Below are positions 41,498 through 49,727 of a stretch of DNA of 64,000 nt, piece by piece; position 1 is the first letter of the stretch, and each line of letters opens with the position of its first letter. The position numbers and the translations under genes are program-made. The notes beneath the pieces were generated by a model. It saw only the letters and a program-made list of their open reading frames with translations, was not told where the DNA came from and searched no databases. Location: contig JBBRTB010000010.1 of assembly GCA_038244815.1 (NCBI GenBank), forward strand, positions 91,399-155,398, in the 5' to 3' direction. This DNA comes from DASVHS01 sp038244815. GTDB taxonomy: Bacteria > Acidobacteriota > Thermoanaerobaculia > Gp7-AA8.

Positions 41498-43327
41498 ATG
41501 AAGCCGCTCCTCGCCGTTTTTCTCATCCTCCTGATTTCCGCACCGCTGTTCGCGCAGGTAACGACCGTCAACGGGAACATCATCGTCACCGCGGCGTCGG
41601 TGCCGGAGAGCCTCGAATCGACGCCGGCATCGGTCAGCGTCATCACACGCGCCGAGATCGACGAGCAGCAGGCTCGCGACCTGGCCGATGTCCTGCGCCA
41701 GGTTCCCGGACTCTCCATCGCGCGAACGGGCACGCCCGGGAAAGCGACCTCGCTGTTCCTCCGCGGTGGCAGCTCGAAGCAGGCGCTCATCCTGTGGAAC
41801 GGCGTGGAGATGAACAATTCCTATCTGTCCGGCTACGACTTCGGACAGCTCTCCACTTCGGGCGTCGAGAGAGTGGAAGTGATCCGCGGACCCTACTCCG
41901 CGCTCTACGGCTCCGAAGCGGTCAGCGGAGTCGTGAACGTGCTGACTTCGCCGTCGAAAAGCGGAGCGAGCGTGGATGTCGAAGGCGGCGGACACGGTCT
42001 TCGGAACGGCGCGCTCTCCGGTGCCTACGTGGACGGATCGTGGACGGCGTATGGTTCGGCGGAGCTCCGCGAAGACGCCGGCTTCGCGCCGAACGACGAT
42101 TTCCGTTCGGACACATACGTCGCCGGCATCCAGAGCTCTCTCCGATCCGGATTCTCCGTCGGCCTCCTCGGACGCCACACCAGGTACGACACCGGGATTC
42201 CGCGCAATGCGAACGCGACATCGACCGCCTTCGTGCCCAGCCCTCACCGGCGCCAGAACGGCTCCGAGTCGCAGATCGCGCTGCCGGCCACGCTCGACGC
42301 CGGCGGCCTGCACTTCGACCTCCGCCTCGGAGAGAACGAGCGCAACGAACAGTTTGCCGACCCGGACGGGCCGTTCGGTCCGGAGCGCGGCAACACCGAT
42401 TCGTCCACGCGATCGGGACGGCTTTCTGTGAGATCGGCGCGGACGTTCGCGGGCACGTTCACGGCCGGCGGCCAGCTCCAGCGCGATTTCGTCGATCACA
42501 CCGACTCGTTCGGTCTCGACGTACGGCATCGCGCGCGCGGCAGCCGGGCCCTCTTCGCGGAAGACAGCTTCGCACGCCAGTTCAGTTCGTCCTCGCTGCA
42601 GTTGTCCGCCGGTGCGCGCTACGACCACTTCGATACGTTCGGAAGCCAGGTGTCGCCGCGAGTGGCGGTGGCTTGGATCTTCGGCCATTCGAAGTGGCGC
42701 GCGGCCTACGGCACGGGATTCCGCGCGCCGGCCATCGGCGAGCTCTACGCGCCGTTCTTCGGCAACCCCGATCTCGGAGCCGAACGCTCGCGCAACGTGG
42801 AAGTCGGATTCGATCGCTACCTCGGCCTCTCGTCGCTAACGATTACGGCGTTCCGCAGCAGCTACGACGATCTGATCAGCTACGACGTCGCCGCCAGCCG
42901 CTTCGGCAACATCGATCGCGCGCGCTCCACCGGAATCGAGATCGGCGCCACGCGACATCTCGGTAGTTTCGCCGGATCCCTCAGCTACACGAACATGCGA
43001 GCGATCGATCTGGGCGCGCGCGAGCAGCTGGCGCGGCGGCCGAGGAACTCCGGCACGGCCACCCTCGGATATGACGCTCATCCTTTCGCCGCGGACGTGA
43101 TCCTCGTCTATGCCGGACGACGGCCCGACGTGACCGATCTCGTTCCGTTCGGTCCGGTCGTCAGCGATCCCTACACGACCGTGGACCTCGTGCTGCACTA
43201 CACCGCGGGAGCGTCGTCACCGTTCGTCAAGATCGAGAACGCGACCGACCGCCGGTACGACGAGGTCTTCGGTTATCCCGCGGCACGGCGCCGGATCATC
43301 GCCGGCATCCGCTACGCGATGCGCTGA
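41498..43327 (+). CDS. btuB: TonB-dependent receptor, BtuB-like
   Basis: Signal peptide MKPLLAVFLILLISAPLFAQ, then a plug domain with a short TonB-box-like start (NGNIIVTAASVPESLESTPASVSVITRAEIDEQQARDLADVLRQVPGLSIARTG is read in pieces), SLFLRGGSSKQALILWNGVEMN, and GPYSALYGSEAVSGVVNV. Then a beta-barrel to the C-terminal aromatic-type end (PAARRRIIAGIRYAMR). Takes up cobalamin across the outer membrane. The riboswitch directly upstream supports B12 rather than iron-siderophore use. 609 aa. Confidence 0.93.
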   Translation: MKPLLAVFLILLISAPLFAQVTTVNGNIIVTAASVPESLESTPASVSVITRAEIDEQQARDLADVLRQVPGLSIARTGTPGKATSLFLRGGSSKQALILWNGVEMNNSYLSGYDFGQLSTSGVERVEVIRGPYSALYGSEAVSGVVNVLTSPSKSGASVDVEGGGHGLRNGALSGAYVDGSWTAYGSAELREDAGFAPNDDFRSDTYVAGIQSSLRSGFSVGLLGRHTRYDTGIPRNANATSTAFVPSPHRRQNGSESQIALPATLDAGGLHFDLRLGENERNEQFADPDGPFGPERGNTDSSTRSGRLSVRSARTFAGTFTAGGQLQRDFVDHTDSFGLDVRHRARGSRALFAEDSFARQFSSSSLQLSAGARYDHFDTFGSQVSPRVAVAWIFGHSKWRAAYGTGFRAPAIGELYAPFFGNPDLGAERSRNVEVGFDRYLGLSSLTITAFRSSYDDLISYDVAASRFGNIDRARSTGIEIGATRHLGSFAGSLSYTNMRAIDLGAREQLARRPRNSGTATLGYDAHPFAADVILVYAGRRPDVTDLVPFGPVVSDPYTTVDLVLHYTAGASSPFVKIENATDRRYDEVFGYPAARRRIIAGIRYAMR

Positions 43328-43335
43328 GAACGAAC

Positions 43336-43427
43336 GTCATTCCGAACCGCGAAGACGGTGAGGAATCCGGGTGGTGGCGCGATTCCCCCGCCCAGATTCC
43401 TCGCGCTCTGCGGCGCTTCGGAATGAC
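43336..43427. repeat. dispersed palindromic repeat, copy 2
   Basis: GTCATTCCGA at the left and TCGGAATGAC at the right bound an imperfect palindrome with central arms GGAATCCGGG / CCCAGATTCC. Directly downstream of the receptor gene and followed by copy 3. Confidence 0.85.
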
Positions 43428-43433
43428 GGGCGG

Positions 43434-43524
43434 GTCATTCCGAACCGCGAAGACGGTGAGGAATCTGGGTGGTGGTGCGCTCCCCCCGCCCAGATTCCTC
43501 GCGCTCTGCGGCGCTCGGAAGGAC
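43434..43524. repeat. dispersed palindromic repeat, copy 3
   Basis: Nearly identical to copy 2: GTCATTCCGAACCGCGAAGA at the left and CTCGGAAGGAC (one change) at the right. The two copies are arranged head-to-tail with a 6-bp gap, between convergent genes. Confidence 0.85.
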
Positions 43525-43528
43525 GGGC

Positions 43529-44587
43529 TCATTTCCGCTCGAGCATCTCGCGGTTCATCGCCAGCACGACGATCCGCTCGATCATGTCTCCGTACGACAG
43601 CTCCGGTTTCGTCTTCCGGGCCGCCATCGCGAATTCCGCCGACTTGTCGAGCCACGGATTCGGATTCACCTCGATGACGTATGGGACGTTGTCCTTGTTG
43701 AGGCGCATGTCGATGCGCGCGTAGTCGCGGATCTGCACCGCTTTCCATGCCCCGATGGCCGCCGCGCGCAGCTTGGTCATGATCTCTTCGTTGGCGAGGA
43801 TGTCCTCGGGCACGAACTCCTTGGCCGCCTTGAACTCCGGGTTCCTGGCTTCTTCCCACTTCGCCTCGGTCCCGGCGATCCTGGGCATGCCGTCGGGAAG
43901 CTTGGAGAGATCCCATTCGATCGGGACCAGCACCGTTGGGGGATTGCCGAGGAGAGCCACGTAGATCTCGCGGCCGTCGATGTACTCCTCGACGAGCGCG
44001 GGTGTGCGGAACTCCTGGTGGATGGCGAAGATGCGCTCCATCAGTTCGTGGACGGTCGAGACCACCGACTTCACGTTGATGCCGATCGAGGAATCGGTAG
44101 CGATCGGCTTCACGATCAGCGGGAACTTGTCGAGGTTCTGCGTCCCCTCGGTGTGGCCGGGGGCGACGATCGTGAAATCGGGCGACGAGACCTGGTGAAA
44201 CTCGAAAAGCTTCTTGGCCAGAGACTTGTCGCCGGCAAGCGTGAGCGCGAGCGAGCCCGAGCCGGTGAATCGTTTGTCCAGCAACTCGAGGATGGAGGCG
44301 ATGCGGCGCTCTTCCGCTCCGTCGCCGCCCAGAGACTCGCAGATGTTGAAGATGAGGTCGGAGTCGTCGTCTTCGAGCTGGCGGACGAGTTTCTTGATGG
44401 GAGGGTTCGCGGCCAGCTTCCGAATCGTGTAGCCGCGTTTGCTGAGGATCTCTTCGATCTGCTGGGAGACGAGAACGGGGAACTTCTCCCCTTTGGCGAG
44501 CGCGGCATCCCGCTCACGCTCTTCCTGCGCGTCGTACAGGATGGTGATGGTTGGTTTCTGGCCTGGTTTCGGTGGCACTCGGCTCAA
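43529..44587 (-). CDS. D-alanine-D-alanine ligase-like ATP-grasp enzyme
   Basis: 352 residues. Motifs: DSDLIFNICESLGG (Ddl N-domain), KFPLIVKPIATDSSIGINVKS (ATP-grasp loop after Lys), PALVEEYIDGREIYVALLG, and YARIDMRLNKDNVPYVIEVNPNPWLD (metal-binding Asp/Glu/Asn). The last is a strong match to Ddl-type ligases, but no D-Ala:D-Ala-specific residues could be checked. Downstream of trmFO on the same strand, so possibly co-transcribed. Product likely an amide or peptide. Confidence 0.85.
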   Translation of the reverse strand: MSRVPPKPGQKPTITILYDAQEERERDAALAKGEKFPVLVSQQIEEILSKRGYTIRKLAANPPIKKLVRQLEDDDSDLIFNICESLGGDGAEERRIASILELLDKRFTGSGSLALTLAGDKSLAKKLFEFHQVSSPDFTIVAPGHTEGTQNLDKFPLIVKPIATDSSIGINVKSVVSTVHELMERIFAIHQEFRTPALVEEYIDGREIYVALLGNPPTVLVPIEWDLSKLPDGMPRIAGTEAKWEEARNPEFKAAKEFVPEDILANEEIMTKLRAAAIGAWKAVQIRDYARIDMRLNKDNVPYVIEVNPNPWLDKSAEFAMAARKTKPELSYGDMIERIVVLAMNREMLERK

Positions 44588-44605
44588 TGATGAATGGTAA
44601 CGCCA

Positions 44606-45964
44606 TCATGTCATTCCGAGCCGCGAAGCTGGCGAGGAATCTGGGCGGCGGCCGTCCATCCGGGAACGCATCGCCTCGATCGTGTTGACGGCCAGTTCGA
44701 CCTGGCGTGCGCGCTTGTCTGCTTTCTTCGCGCGTCCCACCACGTCCTCGATCAGCCCCCAGGTTACGTTCGACGGCTGGTAGCGATCGGGCGACGACTC
44801 CGACACGTGACGTCCCAGTGCGCCGAGGGCGGTGTGGTACGGAAGCGGAGCGGCGGCGCCGTCGCGCGCAATCTCATCGATGTAGCGCGCCACCAGCAGG
44901 CCCACGGCCGACGATTCGACGTAGCCCTCGACGCCGGTGACCTGACCGGCGAAAAAGACCCGGGGGTCGTGCTTCGCCTGAAACGTCGACGTGAGATGCT
45001 TCGGCCCGTTGATGAACGTGTTGCGGTGCATCGATCCGAAGCGCGCGAACGAGCAGTTCTCGAGGCCGGGGATCATCGGCAGGACGCGCTTCTGCTCCGG
45101 GATCTTCATCTTGGTCTGGAAGCCGACGATGTTGAAGTACTCGTCGGACAGATCCTCCTTGCGCAGTTGCACGACGGCGTAGGGCCGCTCGCCGGTCCGG
45201 GGATCTTCGAGGCCCACCGGCTTCATCGGGCCGAAGCGCAGTGTGTCGATGCCGCGGCTGGCGATCTCCTCGATGGGCAGGCAACCCTCGAAATGTGCGG
45301 CGTTCTCGAAATCGTGCAGCGGATAGATCTCGGCGGTCAGCAGCGCGCCGACGAACGCCTCGTACTGCTCGCGGTTCATCGGCGCGTTCAGGTAATCGCT
45401 GCCCGAACCTTTGTCGTAGCGCGACTTCCAGTACAACTTCGACAGATCGAGCGAGTCTGCGGCGAGGATCGGCGCGATGGCGTCGTAGAAATAGAGACCG
45501 TCACGTCCGAGGAATTCGTTGATGGATTCGAAGAGCGCCGTGGAGGTGAGCGGGCCGGTGGCCACGACGAGAAAGTCGTAATCGCCGCGATCGAGCGAGG
45601 TCACTTCCTGGCGATGGACGGTGATGTTGTCCTGCGCCGCGATCTCGCGCGAGACGGCCGCCGAGAAGCGTTCGCGATCGACGGCAAAGGCGTCGCCGGC
45701 CGGAACGCGCGCTTCCTCGCCGCAACGAATGACCAGCGAGTTGAGGAGCGACATCTCGTGCTTCAGCAGACCGACCGCGTTCGTGATGGCCGAGGAGCGG
45801 AACGAGTTCGAGCACACCAGCTCAGCGAGGTTCGAGGTCTGATGCGCCGCGGTCATGCGAACGGGCCGCATCTCGAAGAGATCGACGGAATGGCCGGCGT
45901 GAGCGAGCTGGAATGCGCATTCCGAACCGGCCAGGCCGGCGCCGATGATCTTGACGCGTGTCAT
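44606..45964 (-). CDS. trmFO: TrmFO, FADH2-dependent tRNA m5U54 methyltransferase
   Basis: FAD-binding GIGAGLAGSE-type start (KIIGAGLAGSECAFQLAHAG), then FEMRPVRMTAAHQTSNLAELVCSNSFRSS, GPLTS, and PMIPGLENCSFARFGSMHRNTFING, all diagnostic of TrmFO. It methylates U54 of tRNA with methylene-tetrahydrofolate. 452 aa. The last ~15 residues (RRPDSSPASRLGMT) are coded by a copy of the dispersed repeat at 44610-44652, so the C-terminus has been replaced or extended by the repeat. Confidence 0.94.
   Translation of the reverse strand: MTRVKIIGAGLAGSECAFQLAHAGHSVDLFEMRPVRMTAAHQTSNLAELVCSNSFRSSAITNAVGLLKHEMSLLNSLVIRCGEEARVPAGDAFAVDRERFSAAVSREIAAQDNITVHRQEVTSLDRGDYDFLVVATGPLTSTALFESINEFLGRDGLYFYDAIAPILAADSLDLSKLYWKSRYDKGSGSDYLNAPMNREQYEAFVGALLTAEIYPLHDFENAAHFEGCLPIEEIASRGIDTLRFGPMKPVGLEDPRTGERPYAVVQLRKEDLSDEYFNIVGFQTKMKIPEQKRVLPMIPGLENCSFARFGSMHRNTFINGPKHLTSTFQAKHDPRVFFAGQVTGVEGYVESSAVGLLVARYIDEIARDGAAAPLPYHTALGALGRHVSESSPDRYQPSNVTWGLIEDVVGRAKKADKRARQVELAVNTIEAMRSRMDGRRPDSSPASRLGMT
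44610..44652. repeat. dispersed repeat half-copy 4
   Basis: GTCATTCCGAGCCGCGAAG and GGCGAGGAATCTGGGCGG form one arm of the family. No right arm follows. It lies over the 3' end of trmFO, so it codes the last residues of TrmFO in the opposite sense. Confidence 0.8.
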
Positions 45965-45984
45965 GAGGCTGCATCATCGCTCAA

Positions 45985-46018
45985 AGGCCGCCACGACCGA
46001 CGACCCACGACCTACGAC
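45985..46018. repeat. short CGACC-type degenerate repeat
   Basis: Repeats of (A)CGACC / TACGACCT just before the stop of the DUF3467 gene. Reverse-complement form GGTCG occurs again at 55.1 kb. Confidence 0.5.
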
Positions 46019-46321
46019 CTAATTCGATTTCTCGTCGACCGAGTACTGCTGGGCGTTATCGACGCGGATCTCGCCGAACTTCTGCTCGAAGATGGTGATG
46101 TTCTGGGCGAGGGCCTCGAGCAGTTGTTTGGCGTGCAGCGGCGTCATGATCACGCGGCTGTAGACCTTCACGTCGGGGCGCCCCGGCACGATGCGGCCGA
46201 GGTCGATGACGAACTCGCTGGGCGAGTGGATGATGTTGGCGAAGTTGATGTACTGACCCTGCGCGGTCTGGTCGTCCAGCTCGATGCGGATCGTCTGCGG
46301 TTGTTGCGGTTGATCTGTCAT
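46019..46321 (-). CDS. DUF3467 family protein
   Basis: 100 residues with the DUF3467 pattern: RIELDDQTAQGQYINFANIIHSPSEFVIDLGRIVPG...DVKVYSRVIMTPLHAKQLLEALAQNITIFEQKFGEI. Small, soluble, one domain. Function is unknown. Upstream of trmFO on the same strand and just downstream of tRNA-Pro. Confidence 0.9.
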   Translation of the reverse strand: MTDQPQQPQTIRIELDDQTAQGQYINFANIIHSPSEFVIDLGRIVPGRPDVKVYSRVIMTPLHAKQLLEALAQNITIFEQKFGEIRVDNAQQYSVDEKSN

Positions 46322-46342
46322 GGTGAGGGCTCAGCGATTTGG

Positions 46343-46416
46343 TCGGGCAGGCGGGATTTGAACCCGCGACCACCTGAACCCCATTCAGGTACGCTACCAG
46401 GCTGCGCTACTGCCCG
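46343..46416 (-). tRNA. tRNA-Pro (GGG anticodon)
   Basis: Acceptor stem CGGGCAG / CTGCCCG, anticodon stem CCTGA/TCAGG with loop ATGGGGT (anticodon GGG), T-loop and discriminator A. 74 nt without CCA. It borders the acquired segment, whose first direct repeat begins 15 bp beyond its 5' end. Confidence 0.95.
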
Positions 46417-46430
46417 ACTCGGGGGGTGAT

Positions 46431-46571
46431 GCTAGCACGGCGGGGTCACGGGGGATCCGCACGGGTCATTCCTGGGGGAGATCTCCCGTTTTACGGCTGC
46501 TTTCCCGCCCACAACACCAGGAACTTGGTCACCTCGATGTTCTTCTGCGTCGGTGTGATCGTGATCTCCTC
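46431..46571. repeat. ~140-bp direct repeat, left copy
   Basis: Identical to the segment at 50921-51060 over 140 bp (and two further bases at the left once the IS is removed). It contains the 3' 81 bp of the GHMP-kinase fusion gene including its stop, plus 59 bp beyond. The left copy is therefore a detached duplicate of that gene end, next to tRNA-Pro. Confidence 0.95.
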
Positions 46572-46847
46572 CCAAAGAAAACCGCGTTCGAACGGGCCCT
46601 CCGCGCAGTATCGAAAGACGGCTGGCGAGTGGCTGCGAGCGACCGGGAATCGGGACTCATCAGCGCCTCGGTTGACGCGGTGTCCGTGAACGGAAGCAGG
46701 TCCGCCGCGTTCAATGTTTTCGTAAAAGAAGAAGGGTCAGGGTCCCCCGTCGAATTCAGCTTCGGCGTCGGGCCGATGCTCACGGTGAGAGCAGATGAAG
46801 TGCGGGAGAAATTCTGCAGGTATTCGGAGGAAACTGGCGCGAAGTAA
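46572..46847 (+). pseudogene. 5'-truncated gene remnant at the left edge of the acquired segment
   Basis: An open frame starts directly at the repeat boundary and reads KKTAFERALRAVSKDGWRV, then AASDRESGLISASV, VSVNGSRSAAFNVFVKEEG, VEFSFGVGPMLTVRADEVR, ending EETGAK and a TAA. It is typical coding sequence but lacks a start, so its 5' part was lost at the junction. Possibly a small envelope-type domain; not recognised. Confidence 0.6.
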
Positions 46848-47339
46848 TACGCCCGCATGCTGGCAGGGGTAGGATTGGGACTTCGCGCGCACATGGGTCG
46901 GCCGTGAGTTTTCGCTCACACTGGCGCGACACCAAGCGAACGGCATTCGGCATTCCATAGGGGCCCGGCGATGTCACGTCCTTGGATAGAGGAGGACCGG
47001 GCAAATCGACGCTCATGGAATTCATGCATCGCCAAGACCCTTGCGCGCGGTCAGCTTCGCGCTACTGCGGGGAACTCGTCGAGCGAATCGAGAAGTGTCC
47101 GCGGGGCTGAATCCTCATCCTCTCGAAGTCATACCACAGCGGAGCAGCAACCTCGTCTAACAGATCGACGTGAATGTGCGCCGGCTCGTCTGGCCCGGCG
47201 AGGAGCGGACACGAGAAGACGCCGGACACTTCGACTGGCTTGGGGAGGTATCGAATCGGGACGAGCAACAAAGGAAATGTTTACATTGCGATGTACATAT
47301 GGCATACCACTGCAGCGTTCATTCAGGAGGGCCATAGAT
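46848..47339. other. stretch with no confident gene
   Basis: 492 bp between the gene remnant and the subtilase. Short open frames on both strands overlap (for example 47062-47271 on the minus strand, reading AGPDEPAHIHVDLLDEV), which could be a decayed gene, but none has a clear start or family motif. Confidence 0.5.
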
Positions 47340-48704
47340 ATGCCGCATTCGTCGCTGATGACCACGCTAATGCTTGTGGTGGTAGCATCCGTAGTCGGGC
47401 TATCCGCCTACGGCGACGCGAAATACATACGCGCTACCCAGCACGTGCCGAATAGCTACATTGTTCAGTTCGCTAGTGGTCACCGTGGCGACGCTGAAAA
47501 AGCCATGGTGAATGTCGGTGGAGCAATCGGGGAGCGATTCACCATGATCGATGCGGTGGCAGTAACCCTTACCGACGCCCAAGCCCAAGCACTTACCCGC
47601 AAGCCCTTCGTTCAGGTCGTGGAAGAGAATGCAGAAATCGACACCGCGTCAACTTCCGAGTCGGGCCTAAATGTACGACTAAGATCGACGCTAAATCCAG
47701 CGACGCTCTGGGGACTAGACCGGACAGATCAGCTGACGCTATCCAATCTTCGTGTCGATAACAGCTACACTTGGTGCGCAAATGGTACTGGCGTTCGCGC
47801 GTACGTGGTGGACACAGGTGTCCGACCCACATACGGCGACATCTCTGGCAGAGTGGACTCCGCCGTGGCGTTAAAGACCATCCTTGCCAGCTATTCGACG
47901 AGCAATCCGATCTACCTAAACCCGCAGGATTGTTGGAATGATCTGCTTAACTACGATAAAGCGGCCGCCTCTCACGGTACGGGCGTGGCTACTATTATCG
48001 GAGGAACTCAGTTAGGAATAGCAAAGGGAGTTACTCTCGTCGATGCGCGAGCAAGCAGTTGTACTGGCATTAGTAATAGCGCGCGCCTTATCCGCGTCTT
48101 ACAATGGATCTGTCAGGAAGACGCGAATCGTGCGGGACATCCGAGCGTTATCAACATTAGTTCATCAACCGTCACGCGTGATCCCAACGCGGGCGCTTTG
48201 AATGCATAGATCACCGCTACCGTTGATACGTACAATATTCCTGTCGTCACAGCCGCAGGCAACTTTGCCGACAACGCTTTCTGGTACTACCCGGGTAACG
48301 CCGACCGTGTACTCAACGTCGGCGGCTTAAATCAAGCGTCGGATACTCTTTGGTCAAGAACCAACTACGGCTTCAACATTGAGTTTTATGCACCGGCGCA
48401 GTATGTCGAATCTGGATCGCTCATTCTGGCATCACCACCTAGCCTGCCGAGAGATCAGTATCGCAGCGAAACAGCCGATTGCAGCCTTTATCCGAACGAC
48501 ACTTGTACATCGGGGACGTCCTTTGCGGCGCCCCACGTTACAGGTGTGATTGCGCGGTATCGACAATTGCACCCCAGCGACCCGCGGGACGTCATTGTAA
48601 GCGCTATCAGTCAGCGAGTAGTGAATAATGGCGGACCGTATGCCTATGAGACGCAAACCGGAGCTTCAATACCCATACTTGTCTATGGTGATTGCGGGCA
48701 GTAG
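47340..48704 (+). pseudogene. subtilisin-like serine protease with an in-frame amber codon
   Basis: Signal-peptide-like start MPHSSLMTTLMLVVVASVVGLSA, an inhibitor-I9-like propeptide (NSYIVQFASGHRGDAEKAM), then the S8 catalytic core: AYVVDTGVRP (Asp158), SHGTGVATIIGG (His212), VTAAGNF (Asn308) and CTSGTSFAAPHVTG (Ser394). Codon 290 is TAG (48207-48209) in a place where neighbouring sequence suggests Gln. All other frames agree, so a single mutation breaks the gene. The rest to the TAG at 48702-48704 stays open. GC is visibly lower than in the chromosome. Confidence 0.88.
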
Positions 48705-48796
48705 AGCAAAGTCACCGCCGCTGAGGTTCTGGTTGAGCGCGGGTGCTGGCGTCATGTTTATCAAAGAACGACACATCCTCAATGAGGGCTGCTGGT

Positions 48797-49591
48797 ATGA
48801 AAGCTAACGTGTTCGCACGAATCTGGTGTCTTGTCATTTTGGCATATGGATCGTTTGTGGTCTACGCCGATGACGCAACGGTTCTTCTGCCCCTGGGATT
48901 GTTTCGGACCCCGGGGGCGTTTGGCTCGCTGTGGCAAACGGAGTTGTCGATAAAAAACACGAACGCAGCGGCAATTCAGATTAGTCATGCCGGATCGCAA
49001 TGTTCAATCGTGTGCCCCTTTCCGACGTTTGAGCTCTCTTCCGGCAAATCAATCGCGGTAGACAATCCAGTGAATGAGCAGTTGGTAGCATCGACATCCG
49101 GCCTGATTCTTCACATAGAGGCCGTTCCAATGGTTTCGGGGAGCGATGTTCACTTCAACTTGCGCATTCGTGACCTGTCCAGAACAACGTCGAGTTGGGG
49201 TACTGAATTGCCTGTGGTCCGCGCGAGTCAGTTCAACACGTCGCCTATTGAGCTACTGAATGTGCCCGTGACGCCGGGCTTTCGGCTCACGGTTCGGGTG
49301 TATGCGCTCGACGGGCAGACGCCTGTGCCAGCAGTGGCTCGGGTCTATGACTTGGGAACCGGGCTGATTCTCGCTGAGGTGTCTTTTGTTCTCGATCGGT
49401 CCTCAGATCAGTCGGCCACGTACTATCCTGCGTACGCACAACTCGATGCGCTGACAAAGAATCTGACGGGTCTCACAGGCGAGAGTGTGGTCATCGAGAT
49501 TCTCCCGTCACAGATTGGACAACGCCTTTGGGCGTTCGCTTCGATCACGAATAACGACACGCAAGACGTCACAACCATAACTCCGCAATGA
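48797..49591 (+). CDS. secreted beta-sandwich-like hypothetical protein
   Basis: ATG at 48797 gives a signal peptide (MKANVFARIWCLVILAYGSF). GTG at 48743 and ATG at 48782 are longer options. The mature part is beta-rich (LLPLGLFRTPGAFGSLWQTELSIKN, ELLNVPVTPGFRLTVRVYAL, FASITNNDTQDVTTITPQ). This type of secreted protein, ending in a TxTPQ pattern, is common in acidobacterial genomes, but I cannot name it. It follows the subtilase inside the acquired segment. Confidence 0.65.
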   Translation: MKANVFARIWCLVILAYGSFVVYADDATVLLPLGLFRTPGAFGSLWQTELSIKNTNAAAIQISHAGSQCSIVCPFPTFELSSGKSIAVDNPVNEQLVASTSGLILHIEAVPMVSGSDVHFNLRIRDLSRTTSSWGTELPVVRASQFNTSPIELLNVPVTPGFRLTVRVYALDGQTPVPAVARVYDLGTGLILAEVSFVLDRSSDQSATYYPAYAQLDALTKNLTGLTGESVVIEILPSQIGQRLWAFASITNNDTQDVTTITPQ

Positions 49592-49727
49592 AACGCGGAG
49601 CAGACTTGCCAGCTTGATTGAAGAGGAGATCTTCAACCGCGGCATCTGCAGAAGAGCACCTACGATTGCAGGCACGGCGGTAAAAATAGAACCCGTCGAA
49701 CTAATCGAGGGTTGTTGGGACTTCCGC

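Noticed and set aside
43336..43524. CRISPR array
   Set aside because: The two copies are palindromic, about 90 bp long and without unique spacers, so this is a repeat family rather than CRISPR. No cas genes are present.
47062..47271. A small minus-strand gene inside the acquired segment
   Set aside because: The peptide reads plausibly, but there is no family match that I know and a weak start, so it is described only as part of the unassigned stretch.
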